A stretch of DNA of 64,000 bases from Diadema setosum (GCF_964275005.1 NC_092704.1:4932548-4996547); one strand, 5' to 3'. Shown: positions 1 to 11,715, numbered from the stretch's first letter. Notes: generated by a model from the letters alone, not told the origin. A program made the numbers and translations.

Positions 1-828
1 GATATCTTGAAAATTAATGATTTATATGCCAATGTCTCAGTATCAAAAGAATAATCTAAAATACAAAAAAGTGTAATGATCCAGTCATCCATTGTTAAAG
101 TAATGATATAATTTTTTATGTGGTAACTTTGCAAACACACATAAAGAATCATTTCACACAGACTCTTTGCATACTTTACCATCAGAGCGAGGATTTATTT
201 AATATGATGATGGTCAAAGATTTGAAAATATCTGATATGGCTGAGCAACAGTTAGCTGTGTAGCTACAGTAACATGGTCTATCCACACTGTGCAATTCAA
301 TTAGTTTTACTGATATAATGTCATAGAGGTTAAAAGGTATGGTCTTGAAAATATAAATATGGCTAATGGAAAGCAATAAAACACTCGAACAGCATGGTTA
401 TAAGGCATTTATAAACCCCGAAGAGGATATTTTGTGAACACATGGTCTGACTATTCTGTGTTATTTAATTGTTTGGTTATTTACAGTCAGAAAAAAAACA
501 TGAGGGCCTTACATTATATTTTACATTGCTCAAAAAGGTGTGTAAATAGTTGACACACAGTATGCAAGTTACATGTACGTACGTTATTGTATAGTCATAT
601 AATATTTGTGTAGCAATTACTGTTCAGGGCGTATATATTCAAGACCAGTGCTTTTAAAGGAAAATTAGAAGCAGCAACACTCATAAGATTAAAGGACACG
701 ATTCATCCTCAACAAGTCATTACCATCTTTTAGTGTCCTTTGTTGTTTCAGTAGGGTTGTACCAACCATTTCCCACAATATTAGTGTAAGCGGTAAAATG
801 TGTTCATAAAACATCTACATGTAGTTTA
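1..828. other. No gene seen
   Basis: AT-rich sequence. Only a short unconvincing open frame on the minus strand (376-182) is present, with no recognisable domain. No tandem or inverted structure stood out by eye. Confidence 0.5.
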
Positions 829-1018
829 TACAGTGGAAACTCGGTAAAAAGAGATCTGATATAACAAAACTCCTGATAAAAAAGATGTAAAAATTCGGTC
901 CCAGCTCTCTATAACTTATTGTTTAATAAACCTGCTATATAAACTAGATTACTGCTATAACAAGGTACATGTATTTTTGATGGTCCCTAGCACCTCGTTA
1001 TACTGAGTTTCCATTGTA
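829..1018. mobile_element. pogo/Tigger-like MITE, 186 bp
   Basis: The element body is 831-1016, flanked by TA on both sides (829-830 and 1017-1018). The left end begins CAGTGGAAACTCGGTA and the right end, read on the other strand, begins CAATGGAAACTCAGTA, so the termini are inverted repeats. TA target duplications and CAGT ends are typical of the pogo/Tigger branch of Tc1-mariner. It has no coding capacity. Three related pieces occur at 13998-14549, 32844-32910 and 60527-63477. Confidence 0.75.
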
Positions 1019-1451
1019 TACACATGTATTTAAAGCAGAAAAATAAAAAACAATTAATAATATTTCTCCGGGACTGTCTTATATAAGTTTGGGTGAGATA
1101 TGAGGACTCAAATGTAAGCATATGTACATGAACTTGCCACAATCAAAACACTTCAAATAAAACATTTTCATTCAGCTTGTTATGTCATTAACTGTCGTTC
1201 ATATTTAACACCGAATAAACAAGAACACTCCCGTCTCAGTAAAGTATATTTTTATTGTAAGATAGTAGCCTTTGAAAGAAATTAATTCAAGAACTCAGGA
1301 TAATGAACAAATAGCATTACCGTAAAAAACGTAAGCATCAGTTTGGCATTGTGATATGATATCACTTTTTATCAAAGTTATTATAAAGTCCTTTATACAA
1401 ATATAGGAACACTTATTGCTACCCTCTGTTATTCATGAAGAAATAGAAATA
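1019..1451. other. No gene seen
   Basis: AT-rich intergenic sequence between the MITE and an old inverted repeat. Nothing recognisable. Confidence 0.4.
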
Positions 1452-2235
1452 TGGATAATACTAAACACAACAAAAAATGTTTACCCCCAAATGAAAGTAG
1501 CATAACTTTTGAACGGTGTTTAGTAACAAAATTTGCAGATAGTCCTAATAAACTCTTCTCCAAGCATGTGTGCAAAAATGAGCATGATTTTAATTGTAAC
1601 GCCTGAATGGTCACACATGAAACAAAAAAATACCACTTTTTTAAAATCACATATGAATCCATTTTGGGGATAAAAACTGAACAAATAATGGGTAAAACCT
1701 ATACTTGGATGGATGTGTATTAGTGTCTTTTTGTTATGTTATCAATTATCACACTCTATCCTACTAATCTAGGCACTTTTTACGATCCGATTGCAAAATT
1801 GCCTTTTTTTTTTGGCGAAAAATGCACTTCCCAATATTTTCACGAAAATCAAGCTTAACCCACCAAAAGGCGTTAAAAAGAGTTGCTTTCCTTGAAAATA
1901 TGTCCATCCATGCGCAAAACTAATGGTCAGATGAATAGGAGTCTGAAGATTGGTATAAAAGCAAAATTTTTACTTTTATTGTACACGAGAACCATAATTT
2001 TAATAATTTTTGGTACATATGGTGCTCGTAAAAATACCCTTGTGACTTTTAAAAAGTGACATTTTTTCTTGACCATTGTTCATTCATGAATATAGGATTA
2101 TGCTGATTTTTACACATACGATAACAATATAGTTGATTAATATCACCTGCAAATTTTGTTACTTGACACTTCCCCGTTAAAAAGTTATGTCACTTTCCTT
2201 AGGGGGTAAAAACTTTTTTGTTGTGTTTATATGCA
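1452..2235. repeat. Old inverted repeat (fold-back), diverged arms
   Basis: The segment 1452-1650 reappears in reverse complement at 2045-2235. Shared blocks include AACACAACAAAAAA, GTAACAAAATTTGCAG and the stretch around GCATAACTTTTGAACGG / GACATAACTTTTTAACGG. The arms are clearly diverged with small gaps, so this is an old insertion. No open frame of note lies in it. It could be a decayed palindromic MITE or a local inverted duplication. Confidence 0.55.
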
Positions 2236-2447
2236 GATCATTTTAAGCAATGTGGTGAATATGTGAATTAAAAATAACCGGATCAGACGCTTCAGTCTTC
2301 TAGTCTTCTTTGAAGAGAGAAAAGATGTCATTATGGGGAAAGATATGAATAAGTCTTGGTTGCTGATCCAAGCACTGTAGAAAAATATCTACTTGTGTTT
2401 TTCATCTAATATCAAAATACACATGCAATTAATGCAAAATACTCTGA

Positions 2448-2774
2448 TTAAATCATCCTCAGCAAGTGCATTCTCAAAGTATGATATAGGTTCAGTCCTT
2501 CTTCGCTATTCTGCGGTACAGGTAGTTGTTCTTCAGTCATCAGGATCGAGCAAAGGTCAAATATGTCTCTGTCACAAGGGTACTGACTTTTGAAAGTACA
2601 TTCTTCCTCGCATACTTCAACCTCATCGTTTTCCAACGGGACAAGAAAATCCTGTGTTCCATACACCTGGGGTGTCCTGTACATCACGTTGGGGCGACCA
2701 AATGGTCCACACTGGTTCCTTGATTGGCTGATTCTATGAGCGTTCCATTCCTTAGCAACCTTGTCCAGTTCTTC
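2448..2774 (-). CDS. DDE integrase-like protein, exon 2 (C-terminal)
   Basis: This is the last coding exon of the gene whose first exon lies at 8165-8995. The minus strand shows a pyrimidine-rich tract ending in GGAACAG at 2780-2775, then the exon starts GAAGAACTGGAC (residues EELDKVAKEWNAHR). The text with KEWNAHRI, SRNQ, GRPNVMY and a Cys-rich EEC segment is the usual C-terminal part of an integrase-core protein family found in fishes and marine invertebrates (from memory of the family). Exon 1 ends in phase 0 with NLIQ, so the join reads NLIQ-EELDKV, which fits the family. 108 residues plus a TAA stop at 2450-2448. Confidence 0.72.
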   Translation of the reverse strand, partial: EELDKVAKEWNAHRISQSRNQCGPFGRPNVMYRTPQVYGTQDFLVPLENDEVEVCEEECTFKSQYPCDRDIFDLCSILMTEEQLPVPQNSEEGLNLYHTLRMHLLRMI

Positions 2775-3110
2775 CTGTTCCATATACAAAGAAGAAGAAA
2801 ATAATAAATATTAGTATTATATATAAATATTTGATAAAAATATACTTTTTCATTTCTTTAAGGATTTATCGCTAACATATTTTAAGAGATTTCAGCTGAC
2901 AAGTATCGTCAGTTATGGAGTGGGTTATCCATGGTGAAGTACTGAGAAAATATCAAAACCCTCCAATGGCGTAGGTAGGATTTCATTTCAGGGGGGCGGT
3001 AAGGATGAGCACGCGAAGCGTGCAAATTACATACCGCGCGCGCCCTAGGGGGAGGTTGCAGGGAGGGGGGGGGGTTAACTCTCGCGTTTTTATATTAAGC
3101 AACGTAATGA

Positions 3111-3160
3111 TAATAATCATAATCACAATAATAATAATAATAATAATTATAGTAATGATA
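3111..3160. repeat. (ATA/ATAATA)n microsatellite
   Basis: Simple AT-rich trinucleotide run directly outside the left end of the fold-back element. Confidence 0.7.
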
Positions 3161-3167
3161 ACAACAA

Positions 3168-6100
3168 CTGGATTTTATGGCGTCTTTTCCAGATAGACCA
3201 GGAGCTGGCTGCTGGTCAATTTACCCCATCAAGCCCAAAAGGTTTGACCCCTCAAAGTTACTGGGGCCACCCCCCTCATTACAAAACTGGGCGTCAGCCT
3301 GATACCTGAGGGCGGGGTCGTCCCCCAGGGACCCCCCCCCCCCCCCAAAATGGCCCCCGGCGGGTGTAATTTACCCCATGGAGCCCATGGACCAAACCTG
3401 GTCTAAAAGAATGGCCTAGGGGTGTACATAATAAAAATATAAAAACTGACAAAATATCTGGTCGGGAAAGGGGTTGCCAGACCCTCCCCCCCTGGGCCCC
3501 CCCTGGCGGGTGTAATTTACCCCACGCAGCCCATGCACCAAACTTGGTCCAATGAAAGTATTATGGGTGCATGTACACAATGAAAATATAAAAACTGACA
3601 CATCTGGTTGGGAAAGGGGTTGCCAGATCCCCTCACCCCCCCCCCCCCCCCCCCACCACCGCCCATTACACCCCTTCGTGGGTTTAATTTAGCCAACAGC
3701 ACCCATGGTTCAAATTTGGCTGGGGGAAAGTAGGCCCCATTATGGGTGTGCAAAAAATAAAGATAAAAGCTGACAAAATATCTCACAAAGAGTAATCAAA
3801 CATATCCCCTACCTTTGCTACCCCCCCCCCCATTTTTTAGGGTGAAGGGCCTATACGGTTTGGAGAGGTATAAATGAGTGTGTCATAAAAAGTAATGGAA
3901 CTTCTTGAATTAAGATGAAGTTATGACAACAGAAGCATTGTGTGTGACATATATCCACATGCCCCATCCCACTCCCTCCCCCAAAAGAATGGAGTTATCG
4001 ATATCCACACTAGAAACATACTCAGACAGTGCAGACCTTTGCCTAGCAGCTCATTTCCACCCATCCACACAAGTCATGATAAAAACTGCCAAATTTCCCA
4101 TATAAAAGCCTTTTGCTTTTAAATGCCATCAACTTCCAGCTGTGTGGTAGTGCATTATACCTTGAGCACATGCCTTTACCTTTAGTGTGCATGTATACAA
4201 ACCTCAAATTCATGCAGCTTGAACTCCCAATTCCATTGATCTTATCTGCCGTAAGATAAAAATCATCAAAATTTCATAAAGATTCCCGGATCACTACCAA
4301 AATTTATATTTATCATCTGTTTTTAAAATGTAATTGTGTTATTATCATCTTTTTATACAAGTTTCATCCAAATGTGTTCTCAACCTTTCAAGTTGTTTTG
4401 CATACAAACAATACTGTAATGCAGACAATACTAAATAAAGTAACATAAAACCTCAAGTGGCAGAAATAATCACAACTGTATCCAACATCCTACAGTTCAA
4501 CTGTGTTACCATGCATGTGGAGCAAGCTCATGTACAACAGTACAAGAAACTGTATACCTGTGATACAAAATTGTACATGCAGTGGGTGCATAGGCCATAG
4601 TGTGGTTAATTGCATGCATATATTTGTATGTTGTATACATTTTACTTGTTGCATGCAATTATACATTTCGAAGATTGGCAACATGTGTATCATCAGTCTG
4701 CAAACAATAAAAAGGCGGTGTTTTCCTGACCTTGGTAAGTGAACTGGGCTTTCCTATTGTAGGTACTATACTGGTAGGCCCCTATGACAGTAGTACATGT
4801 ATTTCATCACTGGATGACAATTGGTGTCAGTAACAGAGCAAACAAAGAAAGGTCAAGAGTCTAGATCTTGGACTAGATCTAAGTCTCAAATATGCTATGA
4901 TATGGCTAGATATCTAACGTTAGACCTATATTTCCTATACATGCTATAGCTTGTAGAGTACCTAGTACTATTTGGCGAAACCAAAATGAACTGGAACAGG
5001 GGATGGATTATCAGCGAGATGTAGTGTATCATGAGTCATAACTGAAAAACCAATAAATAGAACATCAATGTTCTCAGCCTATATAGGTTTAAGTGTCAAA
5101 AGTGTGCATTGCTTTAAATTTGCATAGAACATTTAAACCCTGAATTTGTTAAAGTCACTGCACTTCCTATCATTCATAGCTAGAGTCAAAAAGGCAGAAT
5201 TATACTACATTTCAATTTCTCTATCTAATAGACAACTTTGACTTTAGGATTAGAAATAGCCTTATTAATAGCTATATGTATCATAAGTGTTGAAGATGCA
5301 GATGTTCCAGTGAATGAATACTTGCAGAATTGGGTATGAAGATTAGGCAAATAATCTGAAACTCTCTTTGAATATAGCAAAAGAAATAACAAACTGCCTG
5401 ACTAAAGTTGCAAATATTGTGATGTCAATAACAGTCTAACAGTACATGCAGCATGTCTACCATGCTAGAAACATGGACAGAGAGCCTTAATGAAGAGCTG
5501 TGACCAAATGAAGCCTCAAATTGCTTAAATTGCAAATCAAAACCATTGGTAGTAAGATAATATTTTAAATACCTGCAAAAATATAGGAATCTGTACCAAA
5601 GGTCATTAACTTACACCTCTGTTAGAACCAAAGCTATAATTGTGCATTGCTACAGTATTTATGCTCAACTCTGAGTTTGTTTACACTGATGTATGAGGCG
5701 AAAGTACATATAAGCTTGCTTTCACTTCAGTTGTTTGTTTTCTATACCTTGTGCAGCTCTCATAGTTTACAGGTATAAACCTCTGTTGGTTGTCAATGAG
5801 TCTGCACAAAGACTACTACATGCACCACACTGGCACTGCAGCCTCTTCTGGGAGAGGCTACAACACAGGGACAGTTTGTTATTTCTTTTGCTATATTAAA
5901 AGAGAGTTTCAGATTATTTGCCTAATCTTCACACCCAATTCTGCAAGTATTCATTCACTGAAACATCTGCATCTTCAACACTTTACACATATAGCTATTA
6001 ATAAGGCTATTTCTAATCCTAAAGTCAAAGTTGTCTATTAGATAGAGAAATTGAAATGTAGTATTTTGCCTTTTTGACTCTAGCTATGAATGATAGGAAG

Positions 6101-7918
6101 TGCAGTGACTTTAACAAATTCAGGGTTTAAGTGTTCTATGCAAATTTAAAGCAATGCACACCTTTGACACTTTAACCTATATAGGCTGAGAACATTGATG
6201 TTCTATTTATTGGTTTTTCAGTTATGACTCATGATACACTACATCTCGCTGATATAAATCCATCCCCTGTTCCAGTTCATTTGGTTTCCCCAAATAGTAC
6301 TAGGTATACTCTACAAGCTATAGCATGTATAGGAAATATAGGTCTAACGTTAGATAACTAGCCATATCATAGCATATTTGAGACTTAGATCTAGTCCAAG
6401 ATCTAGACTCTTGACCTTTCTTTGTTTGCTCTGTTACTGACACCAATTGTCATCCAGTGATGAAATACATGTACTACTGTCATAGGGGCCTACCAGTATA
6501 GTACCTACAATAGGAAAGCCCATCAGTTCACTTACCAAGGTCAGGAAAACACCGCCTTTTTATTGTTTGCAGACTGATGATACACATGTTGCCAATCTTC
6601 GAAATGTATAATTGCATGCAACAAGTAAAATGTATACAACATACAAATATATGCATGCAATTAACCACACTATGGCCTATGCACCCACTGCATGTACAAT
6701 TTTGTATCACAGGTATACAGTTTCTTGTACTGTTGTACATGAGCTTGCTCCACATGCATGGTAACACAGTTGAACTGTAGGATGTTGGATACAGTTGTGA
6801 TTATTTCTGCCACTTGAGGTTTTATGTTACTTATATATAGTATTGTCTGCATTATTGTTTGTATGCAAAACAACTTGAAAGGTTGAGAACATAATTGGAT
6901 GAAACTTGTATGAAAAGATGATAATAACACAATTACATTTTAAAAACAGATGATAAATATAAATTTTGGTAGTGATCCGGGAATCTTTATGAAATTTTGA
7001 TGATTTTTATCTTACGGCAGATAAGATCAATGGAATTGGGAGTTCAAGCTGCATGAATTTGAGGTTTGCATACATGCACACTAAAGGTAAAGGCATGTGC
7101 TCTAATAATGCACTACCACACAGCTGGAAGTTGATGGCATTTAAAAGCAAAAGGCTTTTATATGGGAAATTTGGCAGTTTTTAGCATGGGATTGTGTGGA
7201 TGGGTGGAAATGAGCTGCTTGGCAAAGGTCTGCACTGTCTGAGTATGTTTCTAGTGTAGATATCGATAACTCCATTCTTTTGGGGGAGGGAGTGGGATGG
7301 GGCATGTGGATATATGTCACACACAATGCTTCTGTTGTCATAACTTCATCTTAATTCAAGTAGTTCCATTTATTACTTTTTATGACACACTCATTCATAC
7401 CTCTCCAAACCGTATAGGCCCTTCACACTAAAAAATGGGGGGGGGGGGGGTAGCAAAGGTAGGGGATATGTTTGATTACTCTTTGTGAGATATTTTGTCA
7501 GCTTTTATCTTTATTTTTTGCACACCCATAATGGGGCCTACTTTCCCCCAGCCAAATTTGATCCATGGGTGCTGTTGGCTAAATTAAACCCACGAAGGGG
7601 TGTAATGGGCGGTGGTGGTGGGGGGGGGGGGGGTGAGGGGATCTGGCAACCCCTTTCCCAACCAGATATCGTGTCAGTTTTTATATTTTCATTGTGTACA
7701 CCCATAGTACTTTCATTGGACCAAGTTTGGTGCATGGGCTGCGTGGGGTAAATTACACCCGCCAGGGGGGGGGGGGGGGGGGGGGGGCCCAGGGGGGAGT
7801 TTTGTAATGAGGGGGGTGGCCCCAGTAACTTTGAGGGGTCAAACCTTTTGGGCTTGATGGGGTAAATTGACCAGCAGCCAGCTCCTGGTCTAAGAGGATA
7901 CAAGGCGCTATTTTCCAG
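3168..7918. mobile_element. Fold-back element, about 2.1-kb arms
   Basis: Left arm 3168 to about 5398 and right arm about 5868-7918 are reverse complements over nearly their whole length, with a unique loop of about 470 bp between them. Matching landmarks include GACCAGGAGCTGGCTGCTGG at the outer ends, CGGCAGATAAGATCAATGG internally, and the GATAGAGAAATTGAAATG block near the loop. Arms look about 95 percent alike by eye, with small indels. The left arm is longer because it holds an extra tandem unit. No convincing target duplication was seen, so ends are approximate. No transposase frame is present; open frames in one arm simply mirror those in the other. Confidence 0.85.
3210..3800 (+). repeat. 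Diverged ~150-bp tandem units in the fold-back arm
   Basis: Three to four diverged units share the pattern ...GTAATTTACCCCA..GCCCATG.ACCAAAC.TGGTC... then ATAAAAACTGACA..ATCTGG, GGGAAAGGGGTTGCCAG and a C-rich run. Units begin near 3210, 3361, 3507 and 3675. The mirror arm (7490-7870) has one unit fewer, so unit number changed after the arms formed. The poly-C and poly-G runs make this a likely sequencing and assembly trouble spot. Confidence 0.6.
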
Positions 7919-8164
7919 CTATCCCGTGACATAAGATTGATTGTGATTGGTTTAAAAAGGGGCCCTTTTCAAATTTTATGTTTAGTGCACAATGTTGGTA
8001 AAAGTTGAGCCATGAAATATAAATTTATTTTATTTTGTTATTTTGGGATGAATGCAGAACATACCTCCATCCAAATATTAAAGGCTTAAGTGAGCTATTG
8101 GGAACGCTCGACCTCGACCAACACTTCTAGAGCTCGTTAACAGCATGAACACATATCAATTTAC

Positions 8165-8995
8165 CTGAATTAGATTCATGAAACAAAACTGCAGCAGTGA
8201 CTTGTCCAGGTGATCTCCAGTAAAGTGACCTTGATCTTTCACTTGTCCAAACATGTTCAGCCAGAACTGTATAGAGTGCTTTCTAAGGACGCCCCACCAA
8301 CTCTCTATTCTTTGGTTATGCTGGCTCGTTCCTTGCATAAAACTCTTTTCAGACGCAAGTGGGTCGTCACCATTTCTGCGCAGAAATTGTTGCATTTGGC
8401 GGACAGTGTTATTCTCTGTTCCAAAATCTGATCGAATGACACGAGGACATCCCATCTCTTTCCTAACCGTTTGCATGTAGTATCCAGCTATTACTCTGGG
8501 ATTACTGTTTGTCGTGTAAGCTTCTAGCCAAACTACCTTCCTTGAATAGCCATCTACACATCCATTAATGCAGATTCCAAAAGGTTTCAATTTGTCATAG
8601 GAGTCTAGATGCCATATAAAGTTTGGTCCCCGTCCTCGATATAAACGCCTTCGTAGCCTTCTACGTGATCGGTATTCAAGACCTATTGGGTCTAACACTC
8701 CGAGTAGATGCCGAACAGTTTCTTTGTCAATGTTGATACCATTTTGGATGCATTTCAGGTGCATCCACCGATAACCATGTAAGCTCCCTGAACTCTGAAG
8801 TTCCTGTAGAATAAAGCAAGCTACATCTAACTCATCAGTATGGTTTTTACGACGATAAAGACCAAGGTCTCGCAACTTTCTGTTCAGTGTTCGTTTGCTT
8901 ATCGCTACATTGTGATTGAACAAAAGAGAAGCAATGATTTCGTTGTAGTTATATCCTAAATCAAAGTAATTCCGAACCAAGCCTGCACATTCCAT
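8165..8995 (-). CDS. DDE integrase-like protein, exon 1
   Basis: 277 codons from ATG at 8995. The N-terminal 60 residues (GLVRNYFDLGYNYNEI ... KRTLNRKLRDLGLYRRKN) look like a helix-turn-helix DNA-binding segment. The catalytic core follows: D in WHLDSYDKLKPFG, a second D in IRSDFGTEN, and E in QRIESWWGVLRK, the D-D-E triad of the retroviral-integrase/transposase fold, with the CVDGYSRKVVWLE strand between. A TGA lies directly before the ATG, so this start is likely unless another exon is spliced in. The frame is unbroken and ends at donor CAG|GTAAAT. The two exons give about 385 residues, close to the family's usual length as I recall it. It may be a domesticated transposase or part of a mobile DNA element; no terminal repeats were seen around it. 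Named partners or substrates are unknown. Confidence 0.75.
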
Positions 8996-9171
8996 TCAAC
9001 CACAAGAAGTTCCTCTTCCAAAGGATCGTGAGATACATTGAAAATGTAAAAAGGTATAGCTATAATGCAGCTCCAGATGTCCTGTCCTGCACGCTTGACC
9101 GGCCATCAGTAATGGTTATGTATTTGTAACAACGTGATTTTCGTTAATAGAACGTAACATGCAGACTACGG
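8996..9171. promoter_or_regulatory. 5' flank of the integrase-like gene
   Basis: Only 176 bp separate the ATG from the palindrome array. No TATA box or other clear promoter sign was identified. If transcription starts near here, the array would lie in or next to the promoter. This is inference from position only. Confidence 0.25.
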
Positions 9172-10473
9172 TAATCTGTTTAAACAGATTAGAAGAAATA
9201 CCGTAATCTGTTTAAACAGATTAGAAGAAATACTGTAATCTGTTTTAACAGATTATGGTATTTCTTCTAATCTGTTATTACAGATTATAATCTGTTATAA
9301 CAGATTAGTAGAATTACCGTAATCTGTTATAACAGATTATAATCTGTTTAAACAGATTAGAAGAAATACCGTAATCTGTTTAAACAGATTAGTAGAAATA
9401 CCGTAATCTGTTATAACAGATTATAATCTGTTTAAACAGATTAGAAGAAATACCGTAATCTGTTTAAACAGATTAGTAGAAATACCGTAATCTGTTATAA
9501 CAGATTATAATCTGTTTAAACAGATTAGTTGAAATAATGTAATCTGTTTAAACAGATTAGAAGAAATACTGTAATCTGTTTAAACAGATTATGGTATTTC
9601 TTCTAATCTGTTATTACAGATTATAATCTGTTATAACAGATTAGTAGAATTACCGTAATCTGTTATAACAGATTATAATCTGTTTAAACAGATTAGAAGA
9701 AATACCCTAATCTGTTTAAACAGATTAGTAGAAATACCGTAATCTGTTATAACAGATTATAATCTGTTTAAACAGATTAGAAGAAATACCGTAATCTGTT
9801 TAAACAGATTAGTAGAAATACCGTAATCTGTTATAACAGATTATAATCTGTTTAAACAGATTAGTTGAAATAATGTAATCTGTTTAAACAGATTAGAAGA
9901 AATACTGTAATCTGTTTAAACAGATTATGGTATTTCTTCTAATCTGTTATTACAGATTATAATCTGTTATAACAGATTAGTAGAATTACCGTAATCTGTT
10001 ATAACAGATTATAATCTGTTTAAACAGATTAGAAGAAATACCGTAATCTGTTTAAACAGATTAGTAGAAATACCGTAATCTGTTATAACAGATTATAATC
10101 TGTTTAAACAGATTAGTTGAAGTAATGTAATCTGTTTAAACAGATTAGAAGAAATACCGTAATCTGTTTAAACAGATTAGAAGAAATACCGTAATCTGTT
10201 TAAACAGATTAGTAGAAATACCGTAATCTGTTATAACAGATTATAATCTGTTTAAACAGATTAGAAGAAATACCGTAATCTGTTTAAACAGATTAGAAGA
10301 AATACCGTAATCTGTTTAAACAGATTAGAAGAAATACCGTAATCTGTTTAAACAGATTAGTAGAAATACCGTAATCTGTTATTACAGATTACAATCTGTT
10401 TAAACAGATTAGTAGAAATACCGTAATCTGTTATTACAGATTATAATCTGTTTAAACAGATTAGTAGAAATAG
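9172..10473. repeat. Palindromic satellite, 20-bp palindromes, 336-bp higher-order unit
   Basis: About 45 copies of the perfect palindrome TAATCTGTTTAAACAGATTA or its centre variants (TTATAA, TTATTA) are either abutted or separated by 12-bp spacers of the type GAAGAAATACCG, GTAGAAATACCG or GTTGAAATAATG. A marker spacer ending TACTG recurs at 9231, 9567 and 9903, exactly 336 bp apart, and each such unit has 12 palindromes (240 bp) and 8 spacers (96 bp). One spacer per unit (TGGTATTTCTTC) is inverted. The third unit lacks about 84 bp and the rest of the array is less ordered. No coding potential. Confidence 0.9.
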
Positions 10474-11540
10474 TAGTTTTTTTTTCTCCGTGGCACTAAT
10501 GGTCTTTCGTAGATTGTACATCGTGCCGCAAGCAGAAATACTACGTCGCATATCGCCCTTATCGGCGAAAATTGTGCCGGGTTTTGCCCTGGTAAATCAT
10601 GAAAACTGCGTTGGTCAATGGTAAATTTCTTTCATGAAAACAATTGCGTTAATGAATAATCTTGTCTATGATATACTGTATGAAATGGTTGAAAATAATG
10701 TGCCTGATTTGTTTACAAGTTGGAAAAACTCTTAACAATGCTTAAACTGCCGCAAACGGGATATTTTACTCTATATGTCCTGCCCCATTAAGTCAATAAT
10801 CGAGTGTAAAAAGAATAAAATCTCTTTCCAAATTCTCTTTAGATTTTATTCTTTATCATCTGTACATGTAGACCCATGTGCATTTGCAGATTTATCATCT
10901 GTACATGTAGACCCATGTGCATTTGCAGATTTCCTTGGTCAGACAGTAGCAGAAAGCAAAGAGGAACTGTAATACAGCTAGAGCCTATTCGTTAGACCTA
11001 TTGACAATGTTAGACTAGATCACAGACACAGCAGTGGTGTAATGTGATAAGCAGAGTCCCTCCAAGGAAGTGTAGAGCCCCCTATTGGTACCAACACCAG
11101 TGAAAGAGAGAAGAATGGCCCATTTTATCGGGGCAGTTAAAAAATGTGGATAACCGGTTAACTGTAGTGTTGGTGTTGGTACCTTAGTCGCTCCGTCAAT
11201 GACCTTCCTGAGGACGGTACTAACACTAACAGTGACAGTACAGTCTCAGTAGAGTCTACAGCACAAATTTAGGCAGATGACATTCACAAAGGTAAATTCT
11301 CCTAACGTTAGATGCCTCCCACCCAGAACGAAAACAAGCACTAACGGGCAGCCGAACTAACGTTAGTTCTAGTACTGAAGTAGAAGTACATGTTGTTGTT
11401 GTTATTTTAAAGATCGAAAGAAGAGAGAGAGAGAGAAATGGGGCCCTATACAAATAATTTGCCCCAGACAGCACTTATAACATAAAACAAACATTATAGA
11501 TCTTTAAGAGATATAAACAAGAATATTAAATGCATACCAA
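10474..11540. other. No gene; repeat family C copy 1 inside
   Basis: No believable gene. The part 10775-11165 matches the right end of the window (63657-63930). The first half (CTGCCCCATTAAGTC ... TTCTTTATCATCTG) is shared in the same orientation, while the part around ACTGGTGTTGG / GATAAAATGGG appears inverted relative to it, suggesting a rearranged dispersed element. Confidence 0.45.
10852..10929 (+). repeat. 39-bp tandem duplication
   Basis: Two exact or near-exact 39-bp units, 10852-10890 and 10891-10929, each beginning TTTATCATCTGTACATG. As 39 is a multiple of three it repeats 13 codons in a short frame (SSVHVDPCAFADL), but there is no other sign that the frame is coding. Confidence 0.85.
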
Positions 11541-11679
11541 GTCTCCTCGAGGGAGCTCATATCGTCTCCACGAGGGAGCTCATATTGTCTCCACAAAGGG
11601 GCTCATAAAGTCTCCACGAGGGAGCTCATTATTGTCTCCATAAAGGAGCTCATTACGTCTCCACGAGGGAGCTCATATG
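11541..11679 (+). repeat. 23-bp minisatellite, 6 copies
   Basis: Units start at 11541, 11564, 11587, 11610, 11634 and 11657 with consensus GTCTCCACGAGGGAGCTCAT plus 3 bases. Two units carry the variant ACAAAGG or ATAAAGG. One unit is 24 bp. A shorter ATGAATACCTCATAT repeat of two copies follows at about 11687-11715. Confidence 0.9.
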
Positions 11680-11715
11680 ATATTGATGAATACCTCATAT
11701 TATGAATACCTCATA

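Larger units (their letters stand above)
2775..8164 (-). other. Intron of the integrase-like gene
   Basis: Inferred intron of 5390 bp between the two coding exons. The donor on the minus strand is CAG|GTAAAT at 8164 and the acceptor GGAACAG ends at 2775. Most of its length (3168-7918) is a fold-back repeat, so the gene tolerates a large hairpin-forming insertion in its intron. Transcript evidence would be needed to prove splicing across it. Confidence 0.6.

Noticed and set aside
4503-6930. Identical frames in opposite orientation at 4503-4742 and 6528-6767
   Set aside because: They are the two arms of one fold-back element, not duplicated genes, and have no recognisable domain.
8165-8995. 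Integrase-like gene as part of a retrovirus, LTR element or Polinton
   Set aside because: No flanking long repeats, capsid, protease or polymerase sequence was seen around it; the spliced form and C-terminal tail fit a stand-alone gene family better.
9172-10473. CRISPR-like pattern of repeats and spacers
   Set aside because: The spacers are themselves repeats of two or three types, the repeats are perfect palindromes that often abut, and the DNA is eukaryotic.
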